Of a DNA stretch of 64,000 nucleotides, positions 10,800 to 23,100 are shown piece by piece. The stretch is from Leptasterias polaris (Eukaryota; Echinodermata; Asteroidea; Forcipulatida; Asteriidae), in contig JAZGTN010000027.1 in assembly GCA_037783415.1 (NCBI GenBank), forward strand, positions 4,798,001-4,862,000. The letters are read 5' to 3'. Made by a program: the position numbers and the translations under genes. Positions within the stretch are counted from its first letter, which is position 1. Each line of letters begins with the position of its first letter. Below the pieces are notes generated by a model. That model had not been told where the DNA came from, did not search any database, and saw nothing but the letters and a program-made list of their open reading frames with translations.

Positions 10800-11077
10800 T
10801 ACAGTTCCGCTTAAAATCGCGTCTAACTGTCATCTTCAAAAAACTGAACCATCTAGCTCCATCCAACATTGACCACCTCAAGGTGACAAAGGAGGAAACA
10901 ACCCACAACAGACAATCCAGAAATGATCACCCAAACATCTTAAAAAGAGTTACAGTAAACAAAGATTGCCCATACACCACACCAGAATGGAATCTCTTAC
11001 CAGCTGACATGAAGGAGACAACCAACTTAAAGCACTTCAAATCCAGACTTGATGACATTGACCTAAAAAAAACTTAA
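10800..11077 (+). pseudogene. Non-LTR retrotransposon (LINE) 3' end fragment
   Basis: The frame ending at 11077 reads ..CPYTTPEWNLLPADMKETTN followed by LKHFKSRL, the usual C-terminal ending of CR1/L2/Jockey-type reverse transcriptase ORFs (..PRT..WN.LP.......L..FK..L). Upstream sequence to about 10800 looks like the degraded preceding part in changing frames. There is no RT core in the window, so this is a 5'-truncated dead copy adjoining the microsatellite. Confidence 0.6.
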
Positions 11078-11668
11078 CCAAAAAGCCAATTTTAAAATGT
11101 TGGTAGCCTGCCGCATGCATGACGTAAACTGCATGTTTAGAAAGCTACTCCAGGCGTTTTCATGCAGTATACATTTTTTGAAGATTTCTGAAGGTTCCAT
11201 TGTTAATGTATTTGCATGTAGTGTGTTTACGTTCACGAGAGATGAATCCATCTTACTGCAAGTACAACCTTGGAGTGACGTCACCCTTTCAGGTGCGGCC
11301 GAAGAGCTCGTTACACACAAACCATATTTGGGAGATCTCTTTTGTTACCCCCACGCATGGTCGATCCAAGAATACAGTTTGCCCACGGGGCATTGATATG
11401 CAAAACGCAATCGTCTTTGTTATGCTGCACAGACCATTGGCCCGTGAAAGCAAAAGTACATACCAATGCATTTTTTGTGTCTGCGTATGATCGTACTCCA
11501 TTTGTTTGATTTGCACACAATAATGATTCATCGGCTGCTCATACAGGGTGTCTAATTTTGACTGACGAAGAAGTATTTACGCAATTCTGAGGAGTACGAG
11601 TAGAGAGTAATTTTGGAATATTCCCAGTAGAACGAACACACGTTATCAGCTGGTCTGATTACGATCTA

Positions 11669-11740
11669 ACTTTATAAACTACGTCAGATATTAACATCTT
11701 TGGAACTATATTATTACAGGAATTCAAGTTGGAAACACAG
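11669..11740 (+). promoter_or_regulatory. Candidate TATA box and 5' UTR first exon of the EGF gene
   Basis: A TTTATAAA-like motif lies at about 11669-11676. About 30 bp downstream a short segment ends with a strong donor (CACAG|GTGAGAG at 11741). The next acceptor before the start codon is TTAATCCAG|ACAACGATG at 14065. A non-coding leader exon at about 11700-11740 spliced to 14067 would fit, but it rests only on motif spacing. Confidence 0.3.
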
Positions 11741-12035
11741 GTGAGAGATCATTGTTATCTTTATGAATTTGATTTGTGTAGTGCTCGATGGTAATAATGG
11801 TTTTAGTACGGAAGTAGGGTGTATTGAGGTTTTAAAATTACTGTTTTAACTGGAAGAGATTTCTGAAATACATGCTTCAATTTTTAGGAGTTTTAATAGA
11901 GTTTGAAAAACTAAGTAATTCGTCTATTTAACGTGTTGTTATTCAAAGTGAAAGACTGGGATTTGGATTGTTATAATTTAACATATCGTTGCGGTACCTG
12001 TTAGGAATCGAACCGCCTTTATAGCTACCGGGCAA

Positions 12036-12110
12036 GCTCGGTGGTCTAGTGGTGAGACATCTGCCCTACAATGGCAAAGGTCGTGGCTACGAATCCCACC
12101 AAAGTAACAT
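12036..12110 (+). repeat. tRNA-derived SINE head or tRNA pseudogene
   Basis: Reads GCTCGGTGGTCTAGTGGTGAG, then TGCCCTACAATGGCA, which folds as an anticodon arm with loop CTACAAT. A T-arm-like GTGGCTACGAATCCCAC follows, with box B altered from the consensus GGTTCGAATCC. Best read as a decayed tRNA-related SINE. Confidence 0.6.
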
Positions 12111-13247
12111 GCAAGTGGATTTCACAAACAACATACTTTGATGAAATTTACATAAAGTATAATTTACATAATTCATACCCTATTAAAAAAATAACCTACC
12201 GTTTCTGCGATTGTAAAGTCGACTCTATGACACATTTAGAAATGTTTGGGAAAAAACGACGGTTTTCCACTCATTTTGCCCCAAATTGTCTCTTATTTTG
12301 TTCCTCAACTAGATTATATTATTATTTCGGTCAAAATAAGTTTAAACCCTTTTTTTTAAATGGCGGTCAGATGCGGCATTCTTAACAGACGGAGTTCAAA
12401 TTATTAACTACCAAAATTAGACACATCGAAAAATCCCTCAAGTTATTTAAGATGATTTGACAGAACGAATCAAACGTAGTGGAAATTCAGACAAAATTTA
12501 TTAACAGTTAAACATGTAGGTTATTTCAGAGTTAAATTTTCCATCTTGCTTCTAAGGGGAAACATTATATTTTCACTCATGTATATTTTATAAATGTCAG
12601 ACCATATCTAGCGACATGCTTTCTAAAGATGATATAAAACTGCATTTTATACGAACTATAATATTTCAACGCCTAGTTCAGTATATTTTTACCTTATTGT
12701 TTCCAAATAAGAATAGAAATCCAAATTGTATATCATTGTACGCTCTTACTATACCTTCCGTCAAACACTACCTTTTCTTTCCTCCGAGTGTTATTGCACA
12801 ATGTGTGTGGTCAGCTTTGATTCTGAAACACCTGTCACAATTTCCCGTGCAGTTCCGTTTTCCCATTTTTCTCACATTATAGATTCAGAATTAAATTATG
12901 CATCCGCTTGTAAACCGATCGTGAGCTTTGAATGATGGATTTTATATGCATGTATAACGATCACTGACGTAATACGTTCAACAAAATATCAACATTTACA
13001 TTAGTTTCGGACCCAATGGAAACAATGATCAACATTTAAAAAATTTCTCTAACATTGATTAGCAATTTTGTTAATGAGTCAGCAAAAACTGAAAGTGTCT
13101 TGCCTTTTTTGCATATTTGTTTTTGTTTAGCCTTTGAAAAATGTGAGGCCATTAAGCCATTTTTGTATTATTGGAAAAAAAGGTATATGTGTAAACCATT
13201 GTGCACGCAGGAGAATTTGGCACTTTAAAAGTGTGTGTAGTCAATGG

Positions 13248-13313
13248 CCTGACGTTTCGACCCTACCAGAATATTTTTCGAAAAGGACTCTGCTTGCGGG
13301 TCGAAACGTCAGG
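13248..13313. repeat. Perfect 16-bp inverted repeat (small hairpin)
   Basis: CCTGACGTTTCGACCC at 13248-13263 and its exact reverse complement at 13298-13313, separated by 34 nt. This resembles the terminal motif of short dispersed foldback elements. Confidence 0.8.
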
Positions 13314-14072
13314 TAATTAAAAAAACCAAAAACATTTATACCACTGGTCCTTTTGGTTGGTAAGCAGTTTGCAAGACGTAATTTTGTTTTCTCATTAAAA
13401 TTTTATATTAAGAGACTTAGTCTTTCGACGCTTGTACCATAGCCTGCCGGGACAAAGTGTCTTCAAAATCCGACCAAAGATAGACGTCTAATATTTATGT
13501 AAACAAAGGCAGAATTTAAAACAACGTTTATCAGATCCGAAATACAAATCTTCTATAGATTCAACCCATTAGCAACTGCCGCGTCTTTTGTAACATTCAA
13601 ATTGTTGATTTATGTTGTTTCGGGAGAAAAATTTAAGATGAGCTTGAATTTGAGGGTTTAGACACTGATTTAGAAAACACCTGAACGCTTTGTTTAGTTT
13701 GCTTACACCCTGTGACTCACAAAAGCCATTTAAACGGGGAAGGCCTAAAAAATGAGATCAATATAATTCACAGGCGTGGGAAAAGTCAATGTATTAATCA
13801 CAACTTGTGGGCAAATCAACTGGTACAAGGGCCAGCATGGAGTACGGGCATCTTTTAGACGTCTTACTCTTATGTTGAAGTAAGAACCCTTACATTTTTC
13901 CCCCAGTTTAGGCCTATATTATTATAGCCCTATAAGTGAGCAAATTATAAGATGCACAATTTTCACTTCACAGCAAATGTTGACACCCTTTTTAAACCAT
14001 TGCTAACGTACTAAACCAGTAGGCCTATTTTTTTAAGAGCAACTATTTTCTCTCTCCTTAATCCAGACAACG

Positions 14073-14133
14073 ATGAAGTACATTCGGATTTTGGGCGTCA
14101 TTTTATACAGCGTTATCGCACTCACATCAAAGG
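14073..14133 (+). CDS. Exon 1: start codon and signal peptide
   Basis: ATG at 14073 begins MKYIRILGVILYSVIALTSK: short basic N end, hydrophobic core and small residues before the cleavage region. Donor is AAGG|GTAAGTG, phase 1. It is preceded by TCTCTCCTTAATCCAG|ACAACG, which may be an acceptor for a 5' UTR exon. Confidence 0.85.
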
Positions 14134-17100
14134 GTAAGTGAGACGATGATATCATCCTGTTCGGGTTATAGTGGTTTCAGAGGGTCTGTGACAAAAACTA
14201 CTGAATAGTGTAGTTAAATATAAGCTTGGTTTGAGGGTTGGCACTAAAACCACCCGAATACTGGCTAAGTTTACCATCGTAAAAAGTATACTTTTACACT
14301 TCAAATACATCACATGTGACTGACTCTTTGAGTGAATTAAATAATTAAGGGCCTAACTATTTTAAAGTTCAGTTTGGTTTTGATAGCAGAGTGTTTAAAT
14401 TTGTAACTTCTTTTGTTTGTCTATGACTGTCTATCATTCCTGCACTACTGTAAACATCCAGGTAAACTACTAATACTATGACTGACTGTGTTTGTATCAA
14501 ATTTCAAGGAAGTTTTGTGATCATGACTCGACTATAAATATAGGCCTATCCAGTTTTAATCTGTTTTGTTCTTTGGTGCCTGATCAACTACATTTATGTT
14601 TGGCAAAAGTTGTTTAGTGAGTTTGCTTGTCGATGGTCTCAAACCTATAATTATATGTTTAATTATAGGTTTTATTATAGGTTTAATTATAGGTTATTAT
14701 TATAGGTTATTATTATAGGTTATATAATAGCTCATTTGTCATGTGGCTGATTTTGGCAACCGCATGCGCAACAGAGCTTTGTATCACAAGCAAAACGTGC
14801 GTCCCAAAGAGTTTGCTCTGACAGACTCTCGAAACTGTTTGTGTCTAGTGTTGTCTAAACAAAACTATCTCATTTTTGTTACAGCTGATGCTTACTGTTC
14901 ACCAGATCCATGTTTAAATGGAGGAACTTGCTACACAGGAGCCAGTTCCTATTTATGCATTTGTCCAAGCAAATACTCCGGGGAGCATTGTGAAACGTAT
15001 CAAGATGATAACAACAGTGAGTACATACAAACAAACAAACGCCAAATGAAATAAAGCAACGAACATGCCGAAGATGGGGGTAACTCGAGCTGAAATGTGC
15101 ACTGGGCGCCATGCCGAAAATGACTATTGGTATTGCTATAGTCAATAAAATCAATGACCATTGGATTGCTGCATGGTCATTGCTATTTTTATTATAAAAT
15201 TAAAAACATTTTCTTACCAAAATGGCAAATGGTACCCATTCGTATTTCACGTTCCACTCTCCAGTTCCCAATCATGCACCTTCGGTGCTCCACACAAGTG
15301 ATCAATCATCACGGGCCCACTTTATAGATAAATGTAGCTTTAAGCACAACAACACTAGTTAAAAATGATAAGCATAAGTTATGGCGCTTACCATTTTTGA
15401 CTAGTAGTAGTACTAGTAGTATCTTGCACATTTTTTCTAAGCTGAAAACTTTTAAGCAATATTTTCTGCTCTATGAAATTTGGCCCACAAGACGGAGTAG
15501 TTGTCATTATGTTTACACACACAGCATCTGTTTATCACCCACAATGTAGGCTTCTGTCTCGTACATCAATGGATGAGAAATATTAGGCTTTTATTTGAAT
15601 TGAGGCTTTTTAAAGTCTGCCCGGTAAAGCACAACATTCTGTATTTTTCTCAAAATAAATTAAGTTATGCTCTTTGATTTGATTTACTTTTCTTTTCTAC
15701 CAATGAGGATGCTCCCGAGAGCTCATTGGAATCTATAGGTTCTCCAAGGGTTGCTGAAATCATTTCAAAGTACCTCCTAAGATCTGGATCCATGTTTCAC
15801 ACCTTTTTTTGTCACAAATTACTCTCACTCACACCATCATACATACATGGCACAACCAAAATTGTTTGGGAAATGTTCAGTGTCACAAGCATTCAAGAAG
15901 AAACTGTAAACACTGTTTAAAAGAAAGAAAGAAAAAAAATTATCATCAATCAATGCAAAACTACAACTATGTATGTAAAGTTGCACAATGATTTATTCAG
16001 ATACACACCACCTACACCTCCCAAAACATCACATTAGTCACGGTAACGGTTAATCTACAAATTAAACGAATGAAGTGAAGTTTGATTATGATTCTACCGA
16101 GCCATTACCGTAATGAGGAGTCACGTGAGATTGTATTGTTTAGTAGCTAGAGGTATGCCACAATTGAAAGAAAAGAATGCAATTCCCGCCTGTGTGCCCC
16201 TATAAATGGGCCGTCCACAGGCGTACTCACCAGTGGTTTAAAGTATGAAACAAAAAATATTTACACTGTTCCCACACAAAGGGTGGGTGAGCATGACGAT
16301 GTGAGCGAAAAACGTGCTAAGGCACAAAGGGTGGGAGTCACGTGACTCCTCATTACGGTAATGGCTCGGTAGAATCATAATCAAACTTCACTTCATTCGT
16401 TTAATTTGTAGATTCTACCTCACCATTACCTCCATTCCGACTCACGTGAGATTTTAAAGCGGGACAGTGTAAAACCAAAAGCAAGTCCCATAACGCAGTT
16501 GATGCACATATGAAAGTGTAAAAACTACAGATCTTGTATTCTGATGTCCAAGGTAACTTATTCTTGCATTCTTTATTAAATTATAAATACAAAATCAAGA
16601 CTAATCTGTCTTGTTTGACAAAAATATACAGTACAAATTAATGACCAAACAAGCCCTTCACTTCTGTTCAGCATAATTAGCACTAAAAATGTCGTTCAAA
16701 TTCACACTGAAAAATAAACTAGACTTTATTGGCCTTCAAATAATCATTTGTTAGTTAAGATCGCTTGAGAAAAACGACATTGTGCTTCTTCTGAAAATAA
16801 AACACTCTCACTTCTGTTATAGAATCCAGCGAAGGTTGTTGAGTTTGTCCAACCTGCTGTCTTCAGAATTAAGTTAATTGGTATCCCTTTGTTTACTGCT
16901 GCTGAGGTTGAAGCAGCTCTAAAGCTGTGAGCTTTAAACTCTGATACATCTACACCAGCCTCAGTAAGAGACTGTTTTAACCAACGGGAAATGGTGGCAG
17001 TGCATATCTCTTTATGCGGCACCGTATAACTTCAAAATAATTTAGAATTACAACCTCTGAAAACTTTTGTTCTTCTCAAATACTCTAATAGGGTTCGAAT

Positions 17101-20100
17101 AACACAAATATTTTTATCATGTGGATATGCCGACAGTACCACCTGTGGTTGAAGTTTGCCTGGTTTAGACGTTTTAATCAGGTCAGTTATTTGAATACAA
17201 ACTTGTTTGTTTCTGACTTTCATGTTAGAAATATCAAACAGATTTAATGTCTGGGCACGTTGGCCGGTTGTGAGTGCACACAAACAAAGGAGTTTGTAAG
17301 TTAACTGTTTCAATGTGATGGACTGTAATGGCTCCAATCCGCTGACATAGCGGAGCAAAATGCCGACATCCCAAGTATGGGTATAACGAGGAAATTGAGG
17401 TCTTAAGTTAAATACACCTCGCATAAAGCGAATAACCAAAGGATGGCTGCCAAACTTAGTTTTATTATCAGATGTTAACCAAAGCAGTGATGACAGCGCA
17501 GATCGGGCTGTATTTACGGTGCTATAATTTGCCCCAGTGTGAACTAACTGGGTAAGGAAGTCTAAAGCAAATGTTACAGTCGCATGAACTGGATCGACTG
17601 TCCGTTCAGTGCAGAAACGTAGCCATTTGTCAATTGATGATGCATACTGTTTCTTGGTGCTTGATCTCCATGAATGTAGGATGATGTCAATAGTTTTGCT
17701 CGAAAATCCCCTTGCTTGGAGTGATCGTTTGATAAGAGAGCAGCACACATTGTCATTTGGCTCTTTAGTGGATGCTGAGACTGTGGAGCATGTGGTAGGC
17801 TCAGCAACCCGGAAGTCTTTGGTAGTACTAATGGCTGTGCTATCAACAGACGCAGCATTCTGGGGAACCAGTGTTGGGTTTGCCACAAAGGAAATATGAG
17901 TATCCCCGTGGATCCATCTGTCTCTATTTTCTGTAGCACCCTGTCAATGACAGCAAAAGGTGGAAAGGCATAAATAACTTCATTTGCCCAAGAAATTGTA
18001 AAGGCATCGCATGTAGTTGCCTCTGGGTCAGGGAGCCACGAAACAAACGGCTTAAGTTGGTAATTTGCTCTAGATGCAAATAGATCAATACTCGGTGTGA
18101 TGCCCATTGTTAAAATGATTTGACGAAAAACATTGGCATCTAATTTCCATTCGAGATGATCCTTAAAGGATCGGGAAAGAGTATCTGCACATGTATTCTG
18201 TACGCCAGGTATATGACGTGCAATCAACCAAATGTCATGTTGGGTGCACCAGAACCAAATTTGTCTGGCCAAGTGATTCAGTTCAGACGAGTGACAGCCC
18301 CCCATATGGTTAATATATGCAACTGCAGATACATTGTCCATTGCAATGGACACAGTTCTGTTTTGAATGTCAAGTCTAAAACACTTTAGAGCATAGAAAG
18401 CAGCAAGGAGTTCCAGATAGTTTATGTGAAACCTTGCTTCATGCACTTTCCAACGTCCATTAGTTTGAATTTTAGCCTTAGGACAAGAGGCTCCCCATCC
18501 CTGAAGGGAAGCATCAGTAAATATCTCAATGCTGGCTACATGTGGTAGTATTGGTCGAAAAGAGACCGGTAAATTCTGTATCCACCATTGCAACTCAAAC
18601 TTAGCATCTGCAGAGAGAGGCATTTTAGCCTTGTAATTTCCATCATGTGTTTTCAAAGCAATGTCTTTGCTCGTTTCCAAACTTCGGTAATACAAAGGTC
18701 CCAGAGGGATTGCTGGGAAGCATGACACAAGTTTTCCTATAACCTGTGAAACTCTATGAATTGTTGGGTTTGATTGACTTGCAAGTTCAAGGCATGCCTC
18801 AACCGAGGTTGATATTTTAAGTGGCGGCAGGCGTACCGTCATTTCTACTGAATTAATGGTGAATCCCAAAAACACCAGTTCTTGGACTGGGTTAAAGTGC
18901 GACTTCGATTGGTTAATGACAAAACCAAGTTCATTAGTTAATGCGCAACGGTGTGCAACATTTTGGGTACATTCATCTATCGTGTCCCCGATCAGTAATG
19001 AGTCGTCAATATAGTTAGCAGAAATATGGCCAGCATTTCGTAGAGTTGAAATGAGTGGTTTCATAATCTTTGTAAAAACACGAGGTGCACTCGCAAGCCC
19101 AAAACACAAGCATTTAAATTGCCATAGTCTGTCTCGCCATTGAAACCGTAAAAACTTCTGGTGTTCCTGGGCAATTGGTATTGTAAAATATGCATCCTTC
19201 AAATCTATGGATGCTAAATAGCAATTTGGACGAATTAGTGCCAATGCAAAATCAAGAGTTTCCATTTTAAAGTGGTGATAAGTGACGAATTTGTTTAGAC
19301 CTTTAAGATTAATAATTGGTCGCATCGAACCATCTTTCTTTGGTCGAAGAAAAATATTGGACAAGATTTGTCCATGGCAAGGAGTGACTCGAACAATTGC
19401 TCCTTTTTCTTGTAATTTTGTAATTTCCTCGTCAATCAGTTGCACCTCCGATTCAGAACATTGAATAGGCTTTGGAATATGTGTCTGGAAAGGAGGGTGA
19501 TCAAATTCAATATGGTAATGTGCAACTGTATCCAGCACCCATTTATCAGAAGTTATTCTTTCCCAAACAGGGATAAATTGTTGCAATCTTCCAGCAATAG
19601 GAGACATGTACTTACTCACCAACTCCCTTGTTCCTGATGCCCTTAGGTCACCTATTTTTTGGCTGTCGAGGCCACGGTGGATGTGCTTGGGATTTGCTGG
19701 TAATTGGCACGGCCACTTTGACTCTGTTGTCGATGTTGTTGCTGCCGATGATACTGTTGGTGGTACTGCTGGTAGCCGCCTCGCCCTTTCGGGTAATATG
19801 GCGCCCTCTGGTGGCCGCCAAAGTGCAGTTTCGGGAATCGTGAGCGATAGTCCCCCGATCGTTGGGTCGATCCACGGCCTCCAAACTGTCGATGATTACG
19901 ACTTTTAGAATCATATGCAAACATCTGTGAGCTAATTTTGTTAGTCTCAACAATAGTTTTACATGACTGGGCCAAGTCGTCTCCGAAAAGGAGATTAGTA
20001 CAAGGGACTTGGGATGAGCATAAGGTTGCGTACTTTTGGTTGAGATCTGGTCGAATACAGTCTCTTCTGCGCAGATTTAACTGGACGTTGCCAGAGCCAA

Positions 20101-23100
20101 GTATGGCTATTGCGTCCACCAGCATTCTGATAACTTGAGCGGTGTCAATGGCTTTTTCATTGTTGTTTTTGGCTTTCAGCAACTGATCAGTGGCCATTGC
20201 AATAGCTATTGATGCCCGCACAAAAGAGCTTTGTACCCGTTGGAATTTGACATCTCTGGCCCGTGTAGTGGGTTTTAAGATAGACCAAATCTCCGGGTTT
20301 ACTCTGGTTAGACACAAACTATCGCAATTGTTTGGTCTATTATATTTTCCCATTTTTTCCTCAAGTTTTTCGGGTTTAATTTTGCCTTTTGCAAGTGCAT
20401 TGATTGTCTTGGCCAATTGTTCATTAAGGGCTGAACTTGTCTTATCGTCACCCTCTATTAATGCTTCCATTTCAGTCAGCAAGTCACTGCCGTTATCGCC
20501 CAACAAATTTTCCAAATCACCTTCAGTGAAAGTATCTTCGCCCTTTTCAGGTGCAATGAAAGTGTTTGCAGTGGTATTGCCCTTGCCCGTCTCCGGTACC
20601 AGGTTTAGTGGACGCAAATTGTCATCAGGGATTTCGCCCTCACTTAAAATACCCTCAGACGGGATAGGCCCAATAGCATCATGGCCGGAACTGGAATCTT
20701 TCTGCTGCAAAAATGCATTTGTCAAAGTAGCAACAGTCTGTTGCAAGCTAGAAACTGCGTTGCGCAAATCTGAAACATCTTCGCCGCTCTTAATTAGCTT
20801 ACCAGGCGGGTCGGTCAGCGCATTGACGCCTTGCTGCCGTTCCGTGTTTTTGCGCTTGTTGGTTCGCTTTTTTGCCTTCGCTGCAGGCGGCATTGACTTA
20901 CTCAATGAAGAAGAGGCAGTTTCCGATACTGGCACTTGTGTAAGAAAGGATAGCTCGTCATCGAGTTGGCCCATAAGACCCTCGTCCTCCGAGGGATCAA
21001 TTTGCAAAACGGCTACATCTGCCATTACTGATGGACACGTAAAATGATGTCCCAAACAATTATTGTGGTAAGTTCACGGTGCTATAATTTGCTAGAGCGC
21101 TGCAGGAACGCACCGACGTACTCTCGCGATAGCCACTAAAAATACACTGGTGAGTACGCCTGTGGACGGCCCATTTATAGGGGCACACAGGCGGGAATTG
21201 CATTCTTTTCTTTCAATTGTGGCATACCTCTAGCTACTAAACAATACAATCTCACGTGAGTCGGAATGGAGGTAATGGTGAGGTAGAATTGGTTTGAAGA
21301 CCTCAACTTCTTAGAACATCTAACAAGTAAGCCTAAATAATGAGGAAAACTCGACTCTAAACATCCACAGAGATTAGAATATTCATAAAGAAGGCTAATT
21401 GTACTCAACAATGAGGAACTTGTGAGAGGTCATGTCATCTTTGTAGCTCTACGGTGATCGATGACTCCACAATGTGTGAAATTCAAGTATGCAAGGTTGA
21501 TTAAAGGCAGTGTATACTTTTGGTTATTGTCAAAGACCAGTATCCTCACTTGGTGTATCCCATGAATGTGAATCAATAACAAACCTGTAAAAATGTGGGG
21601 TTCAATTGGTCATTGAAGTTGCAAGAAAATAAAATGAAGAAAAAAAAACCCACACCCTTGTTGCGTAAGATTATTTGCTCTTAGATGCCTAAGAAAGGTT
21701 TCATGCCTGAAGCCTTTCTCAGATTCAAATTTTGGGGGGAAATTTGTTCTCTTTCGCTTAAACTACATTCTTTTAAAGAGGGTAGTTTCTAAGAATGTTT
21801 TTATACTTGTTAAATGTTGAAGTAATTTCCTGAGGTATACCCTCCCTTTAACATAAAAGACCTTAAATAAAAGACCTTTAATAAAAGACCTTAAATAAAA
21901 GACCTTTAATAAAAGACCTTAAATAAAAGACCTTAAATAAAAGACCTTAAATAAAAGACCTTAAATAAAAGACCTTAAATAAAAGTATACAGATTGACTC
22001 GAATAATGTGATCCTTGAGTTTGGCTCTACCAGCAGACTTATGTACTTTGTTTGTGATGGTATTTGAAAGGATTGAGTTCTATCCATAAGATCCTCTGCA
22101 TAGAAACCCAGCCATTCATCAGAATCCTAATCGAAGTCTAAATCCTTCTGGAGGAATCGAAGTCTAAATCCTTCTGGAGGACTTGAGCATGAATCAATCC
22201 GTAGTCAAATATCCTTGGTAGTGTTCGGCAACAGCTTTGTTTGGCTTACACTTTTAAAGCATTGTGTGTAAAACAAATTATATATCATAACAAGTGTTTA
22301 ATTGCTAAGTGATTTAAAATTAGGCTTAAATTCAAGGAATTTACATCAACAAAAACAGTTGAAAACCCCCAAATTAAGGGGTTAGGCCTACATAATAGAC
22401 CTACTATAATTACCAAGGAATGCAACTTTTCAATCATTTCCCTTACTTTCAATTTCTCAGCTGTGCCATTGGAAATTAAAAAGCACGGTACAAAGTCTTG
22501 CTGTGCCTGGGTTTTCCCACCTTTTTTTAATGTTGTTGACAGTATGCAATCCCTAGCCTGAATACTTAAATAAATCAAGTTTTGCAAATGGACATAGGCC
22601 TAAATACAACTTTCTGAAACTTTTAAAACCATAACACTTTTAAAACATTAAACTTATCCCAGAGATTTGGCACGTTCACTTTCTGTCTACATCACGGGGA
22701 GCAATCCTACTTATTTGACGCTAGATTTTCAAAATAAAACCATGATAAAAATATATGTACCACTGAAAGTTAACAGTTTAGTCAATTCTAAAATGATGTT
22801 GTTGTTTCCCCCCTGTTTAGTGCTACTTCCATGCTTTCCAGACCCCTGTGTCAATGGAGCCACCTGTTTCACCGGACCACAGGGTGCTTATTACTGTGCG
22901 TGCTCACCTGGGTTCGATGGAACTCGATGTGAACGTTCCATAGAATATGAGTCTAGTACTCGTAAGTCAACAATAAATTTCTGTTTTCTGTTTACTTTTT
23001 CCTTTCTTTTTAAAGGCCCTGTACACTATTGGTAAGATCGAAAAACACAAATGTTCACAGATTCACACATAACTTACATGATTTAAAGTAAGTAATGGTA

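Larger units (their letters stand above)
11741..14066. other. Non-coding stretch upstream of the EGF gene
   Basis: No convincing coding exon. It contains a tRNA-like SINE head near 12036 and a perfect 16-bp inverted repeat at 13248-13313; the rest is AT-rich single-copy-looking sequence. Confidence 0.5.
16052..21289 (-). mobile_element. DIRS-type tyrosine-recombinase retrotransposon, nearly intact
   Basis: About 5.2 kb, antisense in intron 2 of the EGF gene. Order in element sense: inverted terminal repeat, gag-like ORF, RT/RNase H/methyltransferase ORF, overlapping tyrosine recombinase ORF, internal complementary region (ICR), second inverted terminal repeat. Both ends abut the triplet AAT (16052-16054 and 21287-21289), and the same triplet (as ATT) sits at the ICR centre, as expected for integration of a circle by a tyrosine recombinase without target duplication. 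There is no DDE integrase or protease, which separates it from LTR elements. The only obvious lesion is one stop in the recombinase. Confidence 0.92.

Noticed and set aside
12071..12385. 104-codon frame starting in the tRNA-like SINE
   Set aside because: It begins inside a repeat, has biased AT-driven composition and no recognisable homology.
17609..21047. Plus-strand frames over the DIRS element (for example 20190-21047)
   Set aside because: Antisense shadows of the gag, RT and recombinase frames with no recognisable protein.
21853..21985. CRISPR-like regular repeats
   Set aside because: Simple 13-14-bp tandem units without spacers in a spliced eukaryotic genome.
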